Assembly (NCBI RefSeq): GCF_047345415.1
Contig: NZ_JBLFEP010000003.1
Location: 558,001-622,000, forward strand
Direction: 5' to 3'
Length of the DNA: 64,000 nt
DNA from: Maribacter_C sp947494565
GTDB taxonomy: Bacteria > Bacteroidota > Bacteroidia > Flavobacteriales > Flavobacteriaceae
Shown: one piece after another, positions 34,076-43,000 of the stretch
How positions within the stretch are numbered: the first letter of the stretch is position 1
Layout: each line of letters opens with the position of its first letter
Notes under the pieces: model-generated
What the model saw: the letters and a program-made list of their open reading frames with translations, nothing else
What the model was told of the DNA's origin: nothing
Database searches by the model: none
Position numbers and translations under genes: made by a program

Positions 34076-35290
34076 CTAGGTATGCTGTACCACCTCACTG
34101 TTCGCTTTTAGCTTTAAGTAATATAGAATACCAATTGAAAGTAGTGAACAAATAGAGAATCCGATAAACAAGGGCAGGGCCGTGGTGGTCACAAACCTAC
34201 CGATAAATGTGCTTATGGGAACGGACATCAGTGTGGAAATAAAACCAGTGATTGCCGCACCGATTCCCGCAATATGTCCTATGGGTTCCATCGCCAACGC
34301 CCTAAGGTTTCCAAAAAGGAAGCCGATCGCAAAGAATTGAAGTCCGAAAAACAAGAGTAACACTTCAACCGAAGGATTTCCCCCCTTAAAATAGAGTAGT
34401 ACATACAAGACCGAAATCACGAAATAGCCAAGCAAAAAGGTCGTAACCATTTTTTCCATTCCAAATCGCAAAACCAAGGTTCCGTTCAAAAAAGTAGATG
34501 TACCGATAGCGATAGCCAAGCCGGCAAAAATAAAGGGAAACTCTTCCTTCAAGTCATATTGTTCTTGAAATATCTGTTGCGCCGTACTCAGATACACCAA
34601 AAACGATCCTACGATAAAGCCTGAAATCAAAGTAAAACCCATCGTTCTTTGATATTTCAGGAGTTCTTTCAGTCCGTCGTAAAAAATCGTCTTTGTAAAA
34701 GGAATGCGCTGGGCGACTGCCAGGGTTTCCGGCTGCCGACGCCAGAACCACAACGAAATGAGTACGGCGAAAACCAACTGCACATAGAAAATGGCTTGCC
34801 AATTGTAGCTGTCTAATATCCATTTGCCCATGGCAGGCGCAATGGTCGGAATCAATAAGAATACCACCGTAATGAAAGACATGATCCGGGCCATGAAATC
34901 ACCACTGTAGATGTCACGCACCATAGCGATACTTATCGTTCTTGGTGCCGATAGCGCGACGCCTTGTAAGATGCGACCGGCTATCATAACTTCCATAGTC
35001 TGGGCATAGATGCAAATGAAACTCGCTATAATGAAAAGGGCAAAACCGATGTAAACGACCGGTTTCCGACCCCAACTATCCGAAATGGGACCAAAAAGAA
35101 GCGGACCCGCTCCCAAGCCCAAGAAAATCATGATGATGAGCGATTGATTTTCCACGGGGTCGGTAACTCCTAGCGATAATCCAATGATATCCATGGCAGG
35201 CAAAAGCGCATCTATGGCCAATGCCACCACCGACATCAATGATGCCATCAATAAAACGAATTCCATCTGGGGAAGTCTCCTTTTTAGCAT
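34076..35290 (-). CDS. MFS drug exporter, Bcr/CflA family
   Basis: The 404-residue product has twelve membrane segments. The MFS loop motif is FGPISDSWGRKPV at ~70-83, and the ALSAPRTISIAMVRDIY segment in helix 4-5 is typical of Bcr/CflA. The family pumps out compounds such as bicyclomycin, sulphonamides or cysteine by proton antiport. A later start (ATG at 35266, MEFVLL) is possible because a TATTTTTG box (minus, 35302-35295) would put transcription start at the first ATG. Confidence 0.88.
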   Translation of the reverse strand: MLKRRLPQMEFVLLMASLMSVVALAIDALLPAMDIIGLSLGVTDPVENQSLIIMIFLGLGAGPLLFGPISDSWGRKPVVYIGFALFIIASFICIYAQTMEVMIAGRILQGVALSAPRTISIAMVRDIYSGDFMARIMSFITVVFLLIPTIAPAMGKWILDSYNWQAIFYVQLVFAVLISLWFWRRQPETLAVAQRIPFTKTIFYDGLKELLKYQRTMGFTLISGFIVGSFLVYLSTAQQIFQEQYDLKEEFPFIFAGLAIAIGTSTFLNGTLVLRFGMEKMVTTFLLGYFVISVLYVLLYFKGGNPSVEVLLLFFGLQFFAIGFLFGNLRALAMEPIGHIAGIGAAITGFISTLMSVPISTFIGRFVTTTALPLFIGFSICSLLSIGILYYLKLKANSEVVQHT

Positions 35291-35425
35291 CCCGCAAAAA
35301 TAACGCTTTTAATGGTCTAAATCGGCCGGCACAAGTAATGATTTGGTAAAGTATTTTTTATTATTTGATTAATTGATCCAAAGGGAGTAATTTTCAAGTT
35401 CAAACCATTTCATGATTGCTATCAT

Positions 35426-35932
35426 ATGAAAAAAATGCGCGCGTTTTTGGCCGTTTTCATGGTGTTGTTTTTGGGTTGCAAGGAAAAACCGGAGAAGAAT
35501 GTTGTGGAGGTGAAGGAAAAGAAAACGACCTCGATTAAAGTGAGCAGTACGTTTGAGGACATCAACGGTAATGCCGTTGAGCTAGAAGATTTTAAAGGAA
35601 AAAAAGTACTTCTGAACTTTTGGGCGACCTGGTGTAGACCCTGTATCGAAGAAATGCCTGCGCTATTGCGTGCCCAAGAGAAATTAGCTGCCGAGAATTA
35701 TGTATTCCTGTTGGCCTCCGATCAATCTATGGAAAAGATCAAAGCATTCAAGGAAAAAAAGAAGTTCGATTTTAGGTTTCTGAAATTCAACGGTTCTTTG
35801 GCAGAGATGAAGGTAAATGCATTGCCTGCCACATTCATATATAACGAATCGGGCACGATCAGTGATCGTATCGATGGCGCTACGGAATGGGATTCTCCAG
35901 AGGTGTTAGATCACTTAAAGGCCATAAAATAG
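35426..35932 (+). CDS. TlpA/ResA-type thioredoxin-fold lipoprotein
   Basis: The 168-residue product has a lipoprotein signal (LFLGCKEK, Cys18), a Lys/Glu-rich tether, and a thioredoxin-like domain with the redox motif WATWCRPCIEE (Cys70, Cys73) and the cis-Pro region VNALPATFIYNESG. It reduces or exchanges disulphides in the periplasm. Its stop TAG shares the G with the GTG start of the next gene, so the two are tightly coupled. Confidence 0.9.
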   Translation: MKKMRAFLAVFMVLFLGCKEKPEKNVVEVKEKKTTSIKVSSTFEDINGNAVELEDFKGKKVLLNFWATWCRPCIEEMPALLRAQEKLAAENYVFLLASDQSMEKIKAFKEKKKFDFRFLKFNGSLAEMKVNALPATFIYNESGTISDRIDGATEWDSPEVLDHLKAIK

Positions 35933-37140
35933 TGGGATTGAAAGGTTGGTGTTCGGTAATGGTTATGGTTTTGAATCTGTCATGTGCGGAAGAAATCCAT
36001 GAAAAAAAACTGGAAGTAACACCTATTGAATCCCCCTGTGGAGAACATAGCTCTTTACCTTATTTGTTTTCCAATTCAGGAAAAACCTCCTTGTCATGGG
36101 TAGAAGAACAGAAAGATGGACGGACATTTTTTCGCTATGCCGAATTTCAAGACGGTACCTGGCAAAAACCATATGACATCGCAAACGGAACGGATTGGTT
36201 CGTGAATTGGGCCGATTTTCCCGCTTTTGTTGAGAATGAAGGTAATTTCTTTTCCCATATTTTAAAGAAATCGGCCGAAGACACCTATTCCTATGATATC
36301 AAAATGAATTTGAAACCAAAGGGGATGGATTGGCAAATCGGACTTCCACTACATGACGATGGGACGCCTACGGAACACGGCTTTGTGACTGCCTTGCCGT
36401 ATCATAATGCCTCGTTTTTCGTCACATGGCTAGATGGCAGAAATACTGTCGAAAAGGAGGGGCAGCGCGGACCAATGTCCATTCGAGCAGCCGTCGTAGC
36501 TTCAGATGGGACTATAACCAATGAGAACCTTCTAGATCCACGAACATGTGACTGTTGTCAAACCGGGGCCGCCATTACGGCCAATGGACCGATAGTTGTT
36601 TACCGCGATCGATCTGAGGATGAAGTCAGGGATATCAGTATCGTTCGCAAGCTGAATGGAAAGTGGACAGCGCCCAAGTCCGTTTACCATGATAACTGGA
36701 AAATAAATGGCTGCCCCGTAAACGGCCCAAAGGCGGTTGCATTAGGAAATACCTTGGCCGTAGCTTGGTTTACCGAGGCTGGCAAACGGCCAACAGTAAA
36801 ACTGGCCTTTTCCGATAACGGCGGAAACACGTTTCAAGAACCGATTTCAATGGGTACTTCTAGTGTTATCGGTCGCGTGGATGCCGTTTTGTTGGATGCA
36901 CAAACCGTTCTGGTGAGCTATGTAGAGCGAGAAGGGGAAAAAGCGTATCTCAAGGTCGTCAAGGCAACTGCCGAAGGAAGACTATCGCCTCCTGAAACAA
37001 TTACGGAAATAAATTCATCTCGTCAATCCGGATTTCCTCAAATGGAGCACTCCGGCAAATCCGTACTCTTTGCATGGACCGAGGTATCCGAAACAATGAC
37101 CCAGGTAAAAACAGTTTCCGTTTTGACGAAAAGTTTGTAA
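35932..37140 (+). CDS. Beta-propeller lipoprotein with conserved cysteines, coupled to TlpA
   Basis: The GTG at 35932 was chosen because it overlaps the TlpA stop by one base and opens a lipoprotein signal (MGLKGWCSV...NLSC, Cys18); the longer frame from 35887 lies inside the TlpA gene. The 402 residues form sialidase-like blades (TSLSWVEEQ, FFVTWLDGRN, VAWFTEAGKRPTVKLAFSDNGGNTF, VLVSYVEREG, VLFAWTEVS) with one Asp-box-like motif. CDCC at 206-209 and a GCP with Cys261 are notable. The sialidase Arg triad is not evident, so enzyme function is doubtful. The cysteines may be redox partners of TlpA or bind metal. Confidence 0.7.
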   Translation: MGLKGWCSVMVMVLNLSCAEEIHEKKLEVTPIESPCGEHSSLPYLFSNSGKTSLSWVEEQKDGRTFFRYAEFQDGTWQKPYDIANGTDWFVNWADFPAFVENEGNFFSHILKKSAEDTYSYDIKMNLKPKGMDWQIGLPLHDDGTPTEHGFVTALPYHNASFFVTWLDGRNTVEKEGQRGPMSIRAAVVASDGTITNENLLDPRTCDCCQTGAAITANGPIVVYRDRSEDEVRDISIVRKLNGKWTAPKSVYHDNWKINGCPVNGPKAVALGNTLAVAWFTEAGKRPTVKLAFSDNGGNTFQEPISMGTSSVIGRVDAVLLDAQTVLVSYVEREGEKAYLKVVKATAEGRLSPPETITEINSSRQSGFPQMEHSGKSVLFAWTEVSETMTQVKTVSVLTKSL

Positions 37141-37168
37141 TTAACAGGAAATAGTAGGATATAAGTTC

Positions 37169-37180
37169 CGCCGGCGCCGG
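37169..37180. repeat. GC-rich overlapping palindromes
   Basis: CGCCGGCG (37169-37176) and CCGGCGCCGG (37171-37180) are both perfect palindromes in a region of much lower GC. They lie 29 bp after the propeller gene stop. A terminator core is possible but there is no T-run. Confidence 0.35.
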
Positions 37181-37337
37181 GGCCTCCTCTTCATTAAATC
37201 CCAGCTCAAAGAATCGATTTGAATACATCGTACATGGTTTCTTGTGTTTATGTAGTATATTTAATCATTCAGTGTTCTCGACTAGGGTGCATTCTTCCCC
37301 CATAATTCTTTTTTAGTTAACTAATAAAAACAAAATT

Positions 37338-38489
37338 ATGTGGTACAATGACCTAAGGCCTGATAGTGAATTGAGCAATGACAGGTATGCATTGGCAATG
37401 CTCGACCCAGAAGACAATTACAAACGATTACTTTCCGACACCGATAAAAAACGGACCATTGAGAACCTCCTGCGTTTAAAGGAAGGGTTGGCGGAACATG
37501 TACCCCATAAAAGGGTTGGTGCCAACTTGTTATTGGCGTCTTGGAACATCAAAAATTTTGGAACGATCAAGGATAGAACGGCGGAATCGTTGTATTATAT
37601 TGCAGAGATTATCAATGCCTTTGATATTGTTTCCGTTCAAGAAGTCAATAGTAATATTACCCAATTTAAAAAAGTACTTCGGCTCTTGGGCAGTAACTGG
37701 AAACATACCTTGAGTGATGTGACCGAAGGAACATGGGGCAATGACGAGCGTTTTGGGTTTATGTATAATTCCGATCGTGTGACCCACTCCGGACTATCGG
37801 GAGAATTGGTGATACCCCCAGATCTTATCGACGACAATCCGATTATAAGTCAATTGAAACGTACGCCGACTTTCACTGGTTTTGAGAGTGAGTGGAAGAA
37901 GTTTTCGATTGTAAGTGTACATCTACATCCCGGAAATGATGCAAATGATAGCGGTCCTACCGACCAGGAAATCCGAAAAGAGGAAGTTCGACTCCTTATA
38001 GAGGTACTCAAGGAAAAAATGGAAACCTCGGCCTATGAAGACCGAAACATGATCATATTAGGGGATACCAATCTTCATAAAGAAGATGAGGATATCGTAA
38101 AATTAATTACCGATGAAGGTTTTGTTGAAAGCGATGGGCTTAAGGGAAAGTTCACGAACACCAGTCTAAGTCAAATCTATGATCGGATATTCTTTAATGT
38201 CGATGACTATTTTAAATTGGTTCAAGATGCCAATGGTATGCAAAGCGGTGGCGTTTTCAATCTTTTCGACTATGTATACCGTAACGATCCTGCTGAGATC
38301 CAAAAATACCATCAATTGATGTTGGCCCATAAAGACGACCCCAGTAACCTTATCAACGATGATGCCTTTAGTTATTATTTCAATCGTTATTGGAAACGCG
38401 ACCAAATGAGCGACCACCTTCCGGTTTGGGTAGAGATAAAGTCCGACAGTAGTGAAGAGTTTCTCCGAAATAAATTGGATGACTTCTAA
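37338..38489 (+). CDS. Endonuclease/exonuclease/phosphatase-family protein (DNase I fold)
   Basis: The 383-residue product has no signal peptide. Family motifs are ASWNIKNFG (Asn70), the metal-binding QE (101-102), VSVHLHPG, GDTN (242-245, Asp243) and SDHLP (358-362, His360). This is the full set for a metal-dependent phosphodiesterase. Nuclease activity is likeliest; an inositol- or sphingo-phospholipase role cannot be excluded. An insertion of ~90 residues between the GDTN and SDH motifs is helical. It stands alone, with no clear promoter in the 197-bp upstream gap. Confidence 0.85.
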   Translation: MWYNDLRPDSELSNDRYALAMLDPEDNYKRLLSDTDKKRTIENLLRLKEGLAEHVPHKRVGANLLLASWNIKNFGTIKDRTAESLYYIAEIINAFDIVSVQEVNSNITQFKKVLRLLGSNWKHTLSDVTEGTWGNDERFGFMYNSDRVTHSGLSGELVIPPDLIDDNPIISQLKRTPTFTGFESEWKKFSIVSVHLHPGNDANDSGPTDQEIRKEEVRLLIEVLKEKMETSAYEDRNMIILGDTNLHKEDEDIVKLITDEGFVESDGLKGKFTNTSLSQIYDRIFFNVDDYFKLVQDANGMQSGGVFNLFDYVYRNDPAEIQKYHQLMLAHKDDPSNLINDDAFSYYFNRYWKRDQMSDHLPVWVEIKSDSSEEFLRNKLDDF

Positions 38490-38550
38490 GAATTAGGGGA
38501 TACCATTTTTAGGTCGTATTTTTAGGCCACTTAGATTAAAAATACGAATT

Positions 38551-39744
38551 ATGAAAATGATATCCATCGTCCCTAAATTGACTTTTTTGATTGCCGTACT
38601 GCTGGTAGTACAGGCCTGTAAACAAGAAAAGCAAGACGAAATTACGGAAGAAGAACCGCTGGTGCAATATGATGAACCGGCATCCGCTCTTCCCATTGAC
38701 AGACTAAAACTTCCTAAGGGCTTTTCGATAGAAGTTTATGCCGATAGTATTGACGGTGCACGTTCCATGGCTATGGGCGATGATGGTACCCTTTTTGTCG
38801 GTACACGCAACGAGAATAAAGTCTATGCTATTCAAGACCGTGATAAGGATTTTAGGGCCGACAAGGTCATGGTTCTCGACACTACGCTGGAAGTTCCCAA
38901 CGGAATTGCGTTTAAAGACGGATCGTTATATGTAGCCGAGGTCGGTCGTTTGGTACGTTATGATAGTATTGAGACCCGGCTCGAAAATCCTCCGAAGCCA
39001 AAAGTCGTGTATGATGATTACCCAACGGAATTCCATCACGGCTGGAAGTATATTGCCTTTGGCCCGGATGATAAATTATATGTTCCGGTGGGAGCCCCTT
39101 GTAATATTTGTGATTCTACAGTGAGCGATAAACGATTTGCCACAATCACCCGCATGGATGCTGATGGTGGAAACCGTGAAATCTACGCCCATGGGGTGCG
39201 TAATTCAGTTGGTTTCACATGGCATCCCGAAACTAAGGAAATGTACTTTACTGACAATGGGCGTGATATGTTAGGAGACGACATTCCTCCCTGTGAGTTA
39301 AATCGCGTGACCGAGGCGGGACAACACTTCGGTTACCCGTTTTGTCATGGTGGTACGGTTAAGGATCCGGAATTCGGTGATCAACGACCATGTTCCGATT
39401 TTGTTCCTCCGGTTCAAGCATTGGGAGCTCATGTAGCGCCTTTGGGCGTTAAATTCTATACGGGGGATATGTTTCCCGAAAAGTACAGACAATACGCCTT
39501 TATTGCGGAACACGGATCATGGAACCGTTCTAAAAAAGTGGGTTATAAAATCACTTTGGTACAGTTAGCCGATAATAAGGCGGTCGGCTATGAAACTTTT
39601 TTGGAAGGCTGGCTTGATGAGGCGGAACAAGAACGCTTTGGTCGTCCGGTAGATTTGTTGTTTTTGGATGACGGATCAATGTTGATTTCTGACGATTTTG
39701 GAGACGCCATTTACCGTGTTACCTATACCGCGGAAAATTCGTAG
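38551..39744 (+). CDS. Sorbosone-dehydrogenase-like PQQ-type beta-propeller lipoprotein
   Basis: The 397-residue product has a lipoprotein signal (LLVVQACKQ). The mature part is a six-bladed soluble-glucose/sorbosone dehydrogenase propeller: LPKGFSIEVYADSI, ARSMAMGDDGTLFVGTR, VPNGIAFKDGSLYVAEVG, a HHGWKYIAFGPDDKLYVPVGAPCN segment with His and Cys, RNSVGFTWHPETKEMYFTDNGRD, and DLLFLDDGSMLISDD. It likely oxidises a sugar or alcohol with PQQ or simply binds ligand in the periplasm. It could be functionally linked to the exoprotein cluster that follows. Confidence 0.85.
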   Translation: MKMISIVPKLTFLIAVLLVVQACKQEKQDEITEEEPLVQYDEPASALPIDRLKLPKGFSIEVYADSIDGARSMAMGDDGTLFVGTRNENKVYAIQDRDKDFRADKVMVLDTTLEVPNGIAFKDGSLYVAEVGRLVRYDSIETRLENPPKPKVVYDDYPTEFHHGWKYIAFGPDDKLYVPVGAPCNICDSTVSDKRFATITRMDADGGNREIYAHGVRNSVGFTWHPETKEMYFTDNGRDMLGDDIPPCELNRVTEAGQHFGYPFCHGGTVKDPEFGDQRPCSDFVPPVQALGAHVAPLGVKFYTGDMFPEKYRQYAFIAEHGSWNRSKKVGYKITLVQLADNKAVGYETFLEGWLDEAEQERFGRPVDLLFLDDGSMLISDDFGDAIYRVTYTAENS

Positions 39745-39932
39745 CACGCCACCCGTGGTATTTTAGAGAAAATTTAGATTACCGATACTTCTTCTCCAGG
39801 AACGGTTCAAGTCGATATTCACAAAAAGAAGTCCTCTTTTTTGTGAAAAATGGAAGGAAGGAATTGATAAAAAAAATCGATAAAAACACTACTTTAGAGG
39901 GATTCGTCTCAAGAACAGAAAACCAACCCAAG

Positions 39933-42900
39933 ATGAGAACCGCTACAATTGTCTTATGCATGATGCTATCGTGCAGTCTTTGGGCACAAGTTGAAGAATT
40001 CCAGTTTCAAAGTTTAGAATATCGTATGATCGGCCCCTTTCGCGGAGGGCGTACAGTAGGGGCCATAGGAATACCCACGCAACCGAATGTCTTTTTCTTT
40101 GGGCATAACAATGGTGGAGTTTGGAAAACGGATGATTATGGGCGTACGTGGAACCCCATTTTCGACGACGCCCCAACAGGTTCCGTAGGTGATTTGGCCG
40201 TATCGGCAAGTCACCCTGATATCATATATGTCGGAACGGGAGAAGGCTTGCACCGTCCTGATCTTGCTGTAGGGGATGGCCTTTTCAAATCGGAGGATGG
40301 TGGCACCTCTTGGAAGCATATCGGTTTGGACGATATACAGCAGGTAAGCCGGGTAATCGTTCATCCTACCGATCCTAATACTGTGTTCGTGGCTGGCCTT
40401 GGCCATCCGTATGGTCCTAATGAAATGCGTGGCATCTTTCGTTCTACCGATGGGGGGGCTCATTGGGAAAAGACGCTGTATATCAACCAAAATACGGGTG
40501 CAGTACAGGTCGAGTTCGACCCCAATGACCCTCAAATTCTCTTTGCGGATCTATGGGAACACCAGGAAGGACCTTGGGAGAATGCAAAATTTTCCGGACC
40601 AAATAGCGGCTTGTACAAATCTATCGATGGCGGAAGCACATGGAAGAAAATCACTCAAGGATTACCTACGGCCGAAGACGGACTAGGTCGAATCGGAGTC
40701 GCTATTGCTCCCAGTAATTCCAAAAAAATATATGCGACCGTTGACGCCAAAGAAAATGGTGGTATTTATAAGAGTGAAGATGGTGGTGAACAATGGTCAC
40801 TGATCAATGCGGACTATCGCCTTTGGGGAAGAGGTAGTGATTTTGCCGAGATCAAAGTACACCCAAAAAATGAGGACGTGCTGTACGTAGGCAATATTGC
40901 TTCATATAAGTCTATGGATGGCGGTAAGAACTGGACCTCTCTCAAGGGAGCTCCTGGCGGAGATGATTACCATCGTATTTGGATCAATCCGCTACAGCCC
41001 GAAATTATGTTGTTCGCTGCCGATCAAGGGGCCGTCGTAACGGTCAACAGTGGAAACACATGGAGTTCATGGTACAATCAACCTACAGCCCAATTATACC
41101 ATGTCAGTACCGACAACCAGTTTCCGTATTGGGTTTATGGCGGGCAGCAGGAAAGTGGCGCTATTGCTGTAGCGAGTAGGAGCAATGGAGGGCAGATTTC
41201 ATTTCGGGAATTTATGGGAGTCGGAGCCGATGAATATGCCTATGTCGCCCCAGACCCCAAAGATCCCAATATCATTTATGGTGGACGGGTCATTAAATAT
41301 GATAAAAGAACAGGGCAATCACAGGTAGTCGCGCCGGAAGTATTGCGTTCGGGCAAGGTTCGTTTTCTACGTACCATGCCCTTACTATTCCATCCAGCGG
41401 ATGATCAAATGCTCCTGTTCGGCACCAATATCGTTTTCAAAACCATGGATGGCGGAAACCATTGGCAGGAAATCAGTCCCGATTTGACCCGAAAACAACC
41501 GGAAGTGCCCTTGAGTGTCGGGCATTATAAAACCAAGGCCATGGAGAACATGCCTCAACGGGCCATTGTCTATGCCTTAGGACCTTCCCCTTTGAATAAG
41601 CATATTATTTGGGCAGGTACCGATGACGGTTTAGTGCACTTCACCAGTGACGGGGGGGCAAATTGGACTGATGTTACTCCTCCGGACATTGGTGCATGGG
41701 ACAAAATCTCACAAATCGATGCCGGTCACTTTGACGAAGGAACGGCCTATATCGCGGTTAACGCTATCCGAAAAGATGATATGAGACCTTTGATCTACCG
41801 CACCCACGATTTTGGAGAGAACTGGAAACTGATTTCTGAGGGTATGAATCCTATGGGTCCGGTGAATACAGTGCGTGAAGATCATTCTGCAAAAGGGTTG
41901 TTGTTTGCGGGCACCGAACGGGAGGTCTATTTTTCTGTTGACGATGGTCACCATTGGCAGTCGTTGCGAATGAATATGCCCGCTTCTTCGATACGAGACT
42001 TGGTTATTCACGACAATGATCTGGTAGTCGGTACCCACGGACGATCCATTTGGATACTGGATGATTTCAGTGCGCTTCGTGAACTTGCAAAGGTTTCTGA
42101 GGACAAACCTTATTTATTTCAGCCCAGTTTGGCAACACGAGTACGTGATAATATGTTCGCCGACACCCCATTACCGCCGGAAGAACCCACAGGACAAAAT
42201 CCCCCCGACGGGGCGATTATCGATTATTATTTGCCAAAGGACGCCCAAGAGGTAGTTCTAGAGGTTTTTAACGCGCAAAAAGAGTTGGTGAACACCTTTC
42301 GCAGTGATGCCATCTTGAAGCAGCCGGATACTACGCAATTACCGCACCCGACCTACTGGATGAAGCCCTTAGTAAAGCCTTCCTCGCAAAAAGGGCACCA
42401 ACGTTATATTTGGAACTTAAGATATGCGGATCCGCCAGGAGCGAAACGCAGCTATGCCATTGCTGCCGTGCAAAATAGTACACCAGATGGGCCGGTCGGC
42501 CCTTTTGTAGCCCCGGGCACCTATACCATTCGGTTGACAGTGGATGGAGCGGTAAGCGAGCAAAAGATGCGGGTACGTTTAGATCCGCGTTCCAAGCTTA
42601 CAGTAGATGATTTGAATATGCAGACCACGCTTTCCCTATCGGTCTATAATACCTATATTGAGCTCTATGATATTCGGGAGGCTATCGACGCGAAATTGGC
42701 CAGCGGACGCACAAGGCCTAAGAAGAGTACTTCATTAAAGGCGTTTAGGGGAGAAGGACTACCCACTAATGGAGACCCTTTGTACGGAAGTATTCGAGTG
42801 TCCCCTCTAGAAAAGGAAACCGTTGTTGGACTTCAGGAAAAGCTGCTCTATTTGTTGGTGGTGTTGCAGAATGCCGACGCTAGACCAACCGAAGCTCTCC

Positions 42901-42971
42901 AAAATGCCGTTACCAAACTTGAAAAACGCACCGCGGAGATGACGGTGCGCTGGAAGACCCTTTCCAACTAA
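39933..42971 (+). CDS. Large exported sortilin/VPS10-like BNR propeller protein, copy 1
   Basis: The ATG at 39933 opens a signal peptide (MRTATIVL...LWAQ), so the upstream in-frame ATG at 39843 is not used. The 1012-residue product has a ten-bladed-propeller pattern with repeated Asp-box motifs (SEDGGTSW, STDGGAHW, SIDGGSTW, SEDGGEQW, SMDGGKNW, TMDGGNHW, TSDGGANW). The start YRMIGPFRGGRTVGAIG is shared by all three copies. The last ~250 residues hold beta domains (PPEEPTGQNPPDGAIIDYYLP, GTYTIRLTVDG) and a helical end. No T9SS tail is seen. Family members are exoproteins of unclear role; peptide or glycan binding is inferred. Confidence 0.85.
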   Translation: MRTATIVLCMMLSCSLWAQVEEFQFQSLEYRMIGPFRGGRTVGAIGIPTQPNVFFFGHNNGGVWKTDDYGRTWNPIFDDAPTGSVGDLAVSASHPDIIYVGTGEGLHRPDLAVGDGLFKSEDGGTSWKHIGLDDIQQVSRVIVHPTDPNTVFVAGLGHPYGPNEMRGIFRSTDGGAHWEKTLYINQNTGAVQVEFDPNDPQILFADLWEHQEGPWENAKFSGPNSGLYKSIDGGSTWKKITQGLPTAEDGLGRIGVAIAPSNSKKIYATVDAKENGGIYKSEDGGEQWSLINADYRLWGRGSDFAEIKVHPKNEDVLYVGNIASYKSMDGGKNWTSLKGAPGGDDYHRIWINPLQPEIMLFAADQGAVVTVNSGNTWSSWYNQPTAQLYHVSTDNQFPYWVYGGQQESGAIAVASRSNGGQISFREFMGVGADEYAYVAPDPKDPNIIYGGRVIKYDKRTGQSQVVAPEVLRSGKVRFLRTMPLLFHPADDQMLLFGTNIVFKTMDGGNHWQEISPDLTRKQPEVPLSVGHYKTKAMENMPQRAIVYALGPSPLNKHIIWAGTDDGLVHFTSDGGANWTDVTPPDIGAWDKISQIDAGHFDEGTAYIAVNAIRKDDMRPLIYRTHDFGENWKLISEGMNPMGPVNTVREDHSAKGLLFAGTEREVYFSVDDGHHWQSLRMNMPASSIRDLVIHDNDLVVGTHGRSIWILDDFSALRELAKVSEDKPYLFQPSLATRVRDNMFADTPLPPEEPTGQNPPDGAIIDYYLPKDAQEVVLEVFNAQKELVNTFRSDAILKQPDTTQLPHPTYWMKPLVKPSSQKGHQRYIWNLRYADPPGAKRSYAIAAVQNSTPDGPVGPFVAPGTYTIRLTVDGAVSEQKMRVRLDPRSKLTVDDLNMQTTLSLSVYNTYIELYDIREAIDAKLASGRTRPKKSTSLKAFRGEGLPTNGDPLYGSIRVSPLEKETVVGLQEKLLYLLVVLQNADARPTEALQNAVTKLEKRTAEMTVRWKTLSN

Positions 42972-43000
42972 TGATTCATGAGACTACTAAATGAGAACAT

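Noticed and set aside
35932..37140. True sialidase
   Set aside because: Propeller blades and one Asp-box-like motif are present, but the Arg triad and Tyr/Glu pair of sialidases are not evident.
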